A stretch of DNA of 64,000 bases. Source: an uncultured Gammaproteobacteria bacterium. GTDB taxonomy: Bacteria > Pseudomonadota > Gammaproteobacteria > GCA-001735895. The DNA lies in contig CAJXUC010000002.1 of assembly GCA_913061315.1 (NCBI GenBank), positions 1-64,000 on the forward strand. Direction: 5' to 3'. Shown in pieces: positions 59,525-64,000 of this stretch. The position numbers were made by a program, and so were the translations under genes. The notes under the pieces were generated by a model. The model saw nothing but the letters and a program-made list of their open reading frames with translations. It did not search any database and was not told where the DNA came from. Position 1 is the first letter of the stretch; the number at the start of each line of letters is the position of its first letter.

Positions 59525-59551
59525 TAGCCAGTGGGATTACCCTGCTGGCTA
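59525..59551 (+). terminator. Hairpin after metY
   Basis: TAGCCAG pairs with CTGGCTA, and an inner GGG/CCC extends the stem, 22 bases after the stop. No U-tract follows. The remaining gap to xerD (to 59758) shows nothing else. Confidence 0.55.
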
Positions 59552-59758
59552 TATTAGGCGCCCATCAATTAAAATATCTCTGCATAACGACATATGTGTA
59601 AAAGTAGGTTAATGAATGACCTTCTATTAACTAAATTATTGTCCTTACTGACCAACTAAAATAATGCAACTGAGCGTCAGCTATGACCAAAAATTCAAAA
59701 GAATACGGAACCTTATTTATTTAAACATATAAAAAGCTGAGCTGTATTTCTTTATCTG

Positions 59759-60676
59759 TTATCCACGTGGATGATGCCTTGCATGTAATGATTGTAGACG
59801 TGCTTGAGCAATATGCGTATATATTTGAGTTGTCGATAAGCTACTGTGACCAAGCAGCATTTGAACGGTTCGCAGGTCAGCACCATGATTAAGTAAATGG
59901 GTTGCAAATGCATGACGCAATGAATGTGGTGAATAGTTAGTTTTAATACCAGCCACTAACAGATGCTTTTTGATATTTTGCCAAAAGGCTTGGCGAGTAA
60001 TTGCACTGCCCCGACTAGACAAAAACAGAGCGTCACTTGTCACTTTAGAGCAAACCAACGATGGGCGCGCTTGCTTGAGGTAAAGCGTTATCCAGTACAA
60101 GGCTTCTTCTCCAACAGGAATTACCCGCTCTTTATTACCTTTTCCAGTCAGTCTAACCAATCCCAAGTTCACATTAATTTGATTTACAGCTAAAGAAACC
60201 AGCTCACTAACACGCAGCCCAGAGCTGTACATTACCTCAAGCATACAACGATCACGTAACCCAAAGCTACTGACAATGTCGGGCGCCTCTAATAGTCGAT
60301 TAACGTTCTTTTCTGTCAGAGTATTGGGTAATAGATGTTGTATTTTAGGTGAACTGATTAAAGCGCTAGGATTATCTGGACGATCACCACTTCGAACAAG
60401 ATGACGGTAATATTGCTTTAGAGTAGACAGCATTCGGGCATTTGAACGAGCAGAAGAGCCATGTTCAAACCGAAGAGCAAGATAACTCTGAACATCAATT
60501 GAATTAGCCCACTTTAGTTCTTTGTTAGACGTTAGCAACCAGACTGAAAACTGTTTTAAATCTTGCTGATAAGCAGAGAGTGTTAAAGTGGCTAAACCTT
60601 TCTGCGCCCAAATCGTATCGATAAAATGATCTATCGATGGATCGAGATCAGTTAGTTTGTTGATCTTATTAACCAA
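59759..60676 (-). CDS. xerD: Tyrosine recombinase XerD
   Basis: XerD with XerC resolves chromosome dimers at dif under FtsK control. The 305-residue product has an N-terminal SAM-like core-binding domain (IDHFIDTIWAQKGLATLTLSAYQQDLKQF) and a catalytic domain with Arg (SGLRVSELVSL), Lys (KGNKERVIP), the HxxR pair (HSLRHAFATHLLNHGADLRTVQMLLGHSS) and the Tyr nucleophile (TTQIYTHI). It is the chromosomal XerD rather than a phage integrase; no attachment site or mobile cargo is adjacent. The start may be a few codons downstream. Confidence 0.94.
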   Translation of the reverse strand: MVNKINKLTDLDPSIDHFIDTIWAQKGLATLTLSAYQQDLKQFSVWLLTSNKELKWANSIDVQSYLALRFEHGSSARSNARMLSTLKQYYRHLVRSGDRPDNPSALISSPKIQHLLPNTLTEKNVNRLLEAPDIVSSFGLRDRCMLEVMYSSGLRVSELVSLAVNQINVNLGLVRLTGKGNKERVIPVGEEALYWITLYLKQARPSLVCSKVTSDALFLSSRGSAITRQAFWQNIKKHLLVAGIKTNYSPHSLRHAFATHLLNHGADLRTVQMLLGHSSLSTTQIYTHIAQARLQSLHARHHPRG

Positions 60677-60857
60677 AAATATTGCTCTCGTTGATTTAAT
60701 CCAAATGCAGTGAGACTCACGCGTCCTCGATTATCGATTTACTGACTTTCAAATAAAGCCTCTTCCGAAGGGGAATAATCCAATGACTCACTTGAGCTAA
60801 CAATAGAGGATGAGAGTTAATTAAAGTTGCGAAAAACACTCGATCTATCTTGAACAT

Positions 60858-60884
60858 AAAAAAGGCACTATTTAAGTGCCTTTT
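60858..60884 (-). terminator. Intrinsic terminator after the H1-like gene
   Basis: GGCACT (60864-60869) pairs with AGTGCC (60875-60880), with flanking A/T pairs, and six T follow on the minus strand. Its context TGAACATAAAAAAGGC is repeated at the rplS terminator. Confidence 0.85.
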
Positions 60885-60907
60885 GAAATAAAACGTAGAT
60901 CAAAAAG

Positions 60908-61537
60908 CTATTTTTTTGCTTTTTTCTTCTTGGCTTTTTTCTTTTTAGTTGTCAAAGACTTTTCTAAAGCCGCATTAGCTTTTTTATCCCAACCAATGAG
61001 AAACTTTTTGACTGCAGCTTGACGTTGACTGGCTAAAAGAGCCGTGGCACTTTCTCTTTTCTTGGTTGATTTAACCTCAGCTTTTAGGTCTGATAACTCT
61101 TGATTAAGCTCAGCTAAATTTACTTTTAGCGCTTGAACTTTAATCGCAGCAGGAGATCCACTTACAACTGATTTAGATTTTTTGTTTACTGTAGATTTCT
61201 TCTTAAACACTGGCTTAGCATTTTTATTTTTCACTGTAGGCCTAACTGCCTTTTTCACTGCAGGCTTTGCTGCCTTTTTCACTGCAGGCTTTGCTGCCTT
61301 TTTCACTGCAGGCTTTACTGCGGTCTTCTTTACTATTGGTTTGGCGGCCTTCTTCTTCACTGCAGGTTTAACTGCTGTCTTCTTTACTATTGGTTTGGCG
61401 GCCTTCTTCTTCACAGCAGATTTCACTGCCAACTTTTTAACCGCAGGTTTAGCCGCCTTTTTCTTGGCAACTATTTTAACTGCCGCTTTCGCCTTTGCAG
61501 GTGCATCATGTGTTACATCTTTTTCATCAATCGCCAT
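60908..61537 (-). CDS. Histone-H1-like Lys/Ala/Pro-rich DNA-binding protein
   Basis: The 209-residue protein has a basic N-terminal half of repeated KPAVKKAA / KPIVKKTAV units (about 30-115) like eukaryotic H1 tails and the bacterial AlgP/Hc1 proteins, a shorter region with a helical LKVNLAELNQELSDLKAEVK coiled coil (about 145-165), and an extremely basic end (KKKKAKKKKAKK). The likely role is nucleoid compaction, or regulation by DNA bending; no enzyme domain is present. The Met at 61537 is used; an extra Met precedes it by one codon. The intrinsic terminator follows closely. Confidence 0.85.
   Translation of the reverse strand: MAIDEKDVTHDAPAKAKAAVKIVAKKKAAKPAVKKLAVKSAVKKKAAKPIVKKTAVKPAVKKKAAKPIVKKTAVKPAVKKAAKPAVKKAAKPAVKKAVRPTVKNKNAKPVFKKKSTVNKKSKSVVSGSPAAIKVQALKVNLAELNQELSDLKAEVKSTKKRESATALLASQRQAAVKKFLIGWDKKANAALEKSLTTKKKKAKKKKAKK
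61247..61426 (-). repeat. Tandem coding repeats: 3 x 24 bp and 2 x 54 bp
   Basis: Three near-identical 24-bp units (61247-61318; octapeptide AKPAVKKA-type) are followed by two 54-bp units (61319-61372 and 61373-61426; 18 residues containing KKAAKPIVKKTAVKPAV). The units are conserved at the DNA level with third-position identity, which points to recent duplication and length variability. Confidence 0.85.
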
Positions 61538-61694
61538 CATTAAATCTCCTAAATTAAATATATACAGTAGTTATTATAAAAAGCATCTTTTCACTTTACA
61601 ATAGCATAGAAACATTAATTTATTGTTGATAGTTTCAATATTGGGACTAATATGACACTCCTTTTTAAATTTACTTTCAACCGTGGGTACTTCA

Positions 61695-62138
61695 ATGCCA
61701 AGCAACCTTCATAGCAAATGCCCACCAGCAAGTTTAATCAAACAGATTGCTGCCATGATTTATGACAGTTTATTAATCATCGCTATATTATTTATTTCCA
61801 CTGCAATAGCTCTCATTTTTAACGATGGGAAAGCATTTGAATCGAGTCCTATTTTTAGTTTCTATCTAGTATTAATTATTTTTATTTTTTATAGTTGGTT
61901 TTGGAAAAAGTCAGGCCAAACTCTTGGCATGCGCGTCTGGAAAATACGTATTATTTCAGAGCTTGGGGGCAACCCCAGCTGGGCGATTTGTTTTTTAAGA
62001 TTAACCTTCGCTCTATTATCTATAGCGTGTTTCGGGATAGGTTACTGGTGGCGCTTATTTAAACCTTACACATGGCATGACAAGCTCAGTCAAACGCGCA
62101 TTATCAGCCTCTCAGAGCTTCCTAAGGAACAACAGTAG
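61695..62138 (+). CDS. RDD-family membrane protein
   Basis: This is a small integral membrane protein. The 147-residue product has three to four membrane segments, the first beginning AAMIYDSLLIIAILF (Asp in the first helix, a family trait) and the later KKSGQTLGMRVWKIRI loop, which matches the RDD consensus. Family members are of unknown function, sometimes acting as Na+/H+ transporters. The ATG used is preceded by a GTG four codons earlier. It converges on lptG. Confidence 0.86.
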   Translation: MPSNLHSKCPPASLIKQIAAMIYDSLLIIAILFISTAIALIFNDGKAFESSPIFSFYLVLIIFIFYSWFWKKSGQTLGMRVWKIRIISELGGNPSWAICFLRLTFALLSIACFGIGYWWRLFKPYTWHDKLSQTRIISLSELPKEQQ

Positions 62139-62151
62139 CTTAACAAAAATT

Positions 62152-63219
62152 TTATGAGTTTGCTTTTCTATATAGCAAATAGATAGACAGTATAAAAAAT
62201 AATACAGTCGGCGCTATAGCATTTATAACTGGTAATAGGTTGATTTGAATACCAAACTGAGTAATTAAACGACTGGTTACAAAATAAGTAAGTCCTAACA
62301 AAATACCAATAATTAAGCGCTGCCCAGTATTACCTTGACGTTGAGAACCAAGCACAAAAGGCACCGCTAAAAGACACATGACTATAACCGTTAATGGTGC
62401 AAAAACTTTTTGCCAAAAGGTTAAGCTTTCGACCGAGTTATCTAGATTATTTTTAACTAAGAATGTTTTATAGTCATATAAGTCAACACTCGACATCCGT
62501 CGCGGCTCGATCAACAAAGCATCCAGCAGTTTATTTGAAATTTTTCCTGTATAAATTAACTCATCAAAGCTTTCATTCTGAACTGAATCCTGTCTATATA
62601 TAAGAGATCTTACCGTCTCTAATCTCCATTGATCCTCTGTTAGAATTGCCGTTTTGGCAATTAAGGTTTGAACCAGCTTACCGTCTTCATCTAGCCCATA
62701 TATCTCTATGCCTTCCGCCCGACCACCAGGTCTAAGCAAATTAATGTGAATCACCTGATTGGCATCTTTAATCCATATACCTTTTTTCCCAATGATTGCC
62801 GGCGTATTAGTAATCGCCGAAGTCCTGCTTGCTCGCGCAGAAGTTTCACTTACAGGGACGACAAAATCAGCAACTAAAAACGTTAAAAACGCTAACAAAA
62901 TAGCGGACAAAATGACCGAGCGTAACAAACCAGCGACAGACACCCCAGACGCCTGCATGGCAATTATCTCGCTGTTACTTGCTAACCCACCTAGACTCAA
63001 GATAGTGCCAATTAAAACCGCCAACGGCATAAATTCGACCACCTTGCCAGGTATACGCAGAACGATATATTCACCAATATGCACCATATTGTAATAACCT
63101 CGCCCTATGTCATCTAGCTCACCAATGAAAATAAAGAATAGACTAATGCTAACTAGAACCAATAGGGTCAAAACAACACCTTGAATGATGCGGCCTAAAA
63201 TGTAGCGACCTAAAATCAC
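62152..63219 (-). CDS. lptG: Lipopolysaccharide export permease LptG
   Basis: LptG and LptF are the membrane subunits of the LptB2FG ABC transporter that extracts lipopolysaccharide for transport to the cell surface. The product, about 355 residues, begins VILGRYILGRIIQGVVL and has six membrane segments, a periplasmic jellyroll (about 130-260), ISLFFIFIGELDDIGRG and SEIIAMQASGVSVAGLLRSV. The GTG start overlaps the lptF stop in GTGA, which proves the start choice. It is the last gene of the lptFG pair and converges on the RDD gene. Confidence 0.95.
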   Translation of the reverse strand: MILGRYILGRIIQGVVLTLLVLVSISLFFIFIGELDDIGRGYYNMVHIGEYIVLRIPGKVVEFMPLAVLIGTILSLGGLASNSEIIAMQASGVSVAGLLRSVILSAILLAFLTFLVADFVVPVSETSARASRTSAITNTPAIIGKKGIWIKDANQVIHINLLRPGGRAEGIEIYGLDEDGKLVQTLIAKTAILTEDQWRLETVRSLIYRQDSVQNESFDELIYTGKISNKLLDALLIEPRRMSSVDLYDYKTFLVKNNLDNSVESLTFWQKVFAPLTVIVMCLLAVPFVLGSQRQGNTGQRLIIGILLGLTYFVTSRLITQFGIQINLLPVINAIAPTVLFFILSIYLLYRKANS

Positions 63220-64000
63220 CGACTGAGTACTCTTCGATGTAACACAAATCCTCGACCTGCTTTGACTAACAATATAATCGTTAAACCTATAAAAATTAAA
63301 TGTATCCACCAAAAATTTAACATTAAAGGAATATTACCTTGTTCAAGCTGAGATCGGCCAAAGGCCATCAGATTAAAGTAAGCAATATAAACCAACAACG
63401 CATAGCCAATTTTTCCGAACTGTCCTTTTCTGGGAGCAACATAAGAAAGAGGCACCGCTAACAGCGCCAACACTATTAACACTAAAGGAATTGATATGCG
63501 CCACATTAGCTCCACTTTGTCTTTCAATTCGGTTGAACGCCATAGCAATGCGGGTGGTTTTTCTCGTTCACGTATTCTGTATGAATCACTGACAACCTTT
63601 TTGGCTATTAATATTCCATGTTGTTTAAATTGTATAACTTTGACATTCTTTTTTCCGAGCTCTAACTCTGTTCTTTCGCCAGGTCCAACCACCAAAAATA
63701 AATCTCCAGTAATTTCATCTATTTTATGCCGTCCTGATTTTGCCGTTTCTAAAGCTCTGGTTTTTTCTGTCGACTGGCTAATTATGACATTATGCAAAAC
63801 TTGTTTGTCTTCACTAATTGACTCCATAAAAAATACATGGGCACCACTTTTACTTTGATTAAACTGACCAGCCTTAACCTGATTAAATTCATGTATATTC
63901 TTGCTATTAGAAACTATGGATTGGGCGCTGCGCTGTACCGATGAATTTAACCAAACACTGGTAAATGCGTTGAGAATAAAAACAGGCAAGATAACGAGAA
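63216..64000 (-). CDS. lptF: Lipopolysaccharide export permease LptF (5' end beyond the window)
   Basis: This is the C-terminal part of LptF, partner of LptG. About 260 residues are visible, reading from the last N-terminal membrane helix (LVILPVFILNAFTSVWLN) into the periplasmic jellyroll (IHEFNQVKAGQFNQSKSGAHVFFMES, then LFLVVGPGERTELELG), two closing membrane helices and the motif LAVPLSYVAPRKGQFGKIGYALLVY. The start lies beyond the window edge, about 100 residues away by family length. The stop overlaps lptG, so the two are coupled. Confidence 0.95.
   Translation of the reverse strand, partial: LVILPVFILNAFTSVWLNSSVQRSAQSIVSNSKNIHEFNQVKAGQFNQSKSGAHVFFMESISEDKQVLHNVIISQSTEKTRALETAKSGRHKIDEITGDLFLVVGPGERTELELGKKNVKVIQFKQHGILIAKKVVSDSYRIREREKPPALLWRSTELKDKVELMWRISIPLVLIVLALLAVPLSYVAPRKGQFGKIGYALLVYIAYFNLMAFGRSQLEQGNIPLMLNFWWIHLIFIGLTIILLVKAGRGFVLHRRVLSR

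Noticed and set aside
59759..60676. Tyrosine recombinase as an integrase of a genomic island
   Set aside because: The sequence is XerD-like throughout and its neighbours are housekeeping genes with no repeats or tRNA.
61247..61426. Regular repeats considered as a CRISPR array
   Set aside because: Units are contiguous, coding and without unique spacers; no cas gene is present.
61182..61604. Plus-strand 140-aa hydrophobic frame of Phe/Ala/Thr repeats
   Set aside because: It is the antisense shadow of the Lys/Ala/Pro repeats of the H1-like gene.

Overview
This is a 64 kb stretch of core chromosome from a low-GC gammaproteobacterium (roughly 40% G+C by eye, not counted). The lineage call rests on gene families and gene orders typical of the class: ypjD and a CorB-like CNNM protein beside ffh; an ArsC-like YfgD with hda, a DUF2066 protein, purM and purN; pmbA divergent from darP (yjgA); efp followed by epmA; plus BamC, SbcB, EpmA and a FimX-like protein. 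The genus cannot be named from what is visible. I see no prophage, insertion sequence, CRISPR array, tRNA or rRNA. The first 29 bases are not biological: they are Nextera/Tn5 adapter, so the left edge is a contig end and the first gene is cut there. The right edge cuts lptF.

Layout. 0-5 kb: a truncated exported helical protein, the rpsP-rimM-trmD-rplS operon and ffh (all minus). 5-14 kb (plus): ypjD, CNNM/CorB, radA, xseB-ispA-dxs (isoprenoid precursor supply), a cold-shock protein and folE2. 13.5-18 kb (minus): MBL hydrolase-bamC, then LysR regulator, an unrecognised 85-aa protein and a PerM-like permease. 18-29 kb: proS, a small lytic transglycosylase, a lone PilB/GspE-type ATPase, a LysM lipoprotein, yfgD/wrbA/DUF2069, hda/DUF2066, purM-purN and a DUF3108 protein. 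29-34 kb: DsrE-like protein, pmbA, darP, aroC, retropepsin-like protease. 33-42 kb: LysR divergent from gcvP, then sdaA (glycine/serine breakdown), mscS, sbcB and a decayed phnA. 42-49 kb: FKBP isomerase, rhlE, a DUF2007 zinc-finger protein, djlA, prmB, sco1, PCuAC chaperone (copper delivery to cytochrome oxidase) and psd. 49-64 kb: efp-epmA, a FimX-like c-di-GMP receptor, parE-parC, a CnoX-like thioredoxin, metY, xerD, a histone-H1-like Lys/Ala/Pro protein, an RDD membrane protein and lptF-lptG.

The most interesting signals are in the non-coding layer rather than in a gene island. (1) A textbook intrinsic terminator sits inside the first codons of epmA, just after efp, so the EF-P modifying enzyme should be made from read-through only. 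(2) Many 3' ends carry perfect inverted repeats with no U-tract, including a 47-nt near-perfect hairpin between the FKBP and rhlE genes. (3) A nested 52-nt stem lies in the leader of sdaA. (4) A recognisable but frameshifted phnA lies between sbcB and the FKBP gene. (5) Several genes begin with TTG or GTG, and hda may begin with ATT overlapping the upstream stop. No wholly new multi-gene system is evident.
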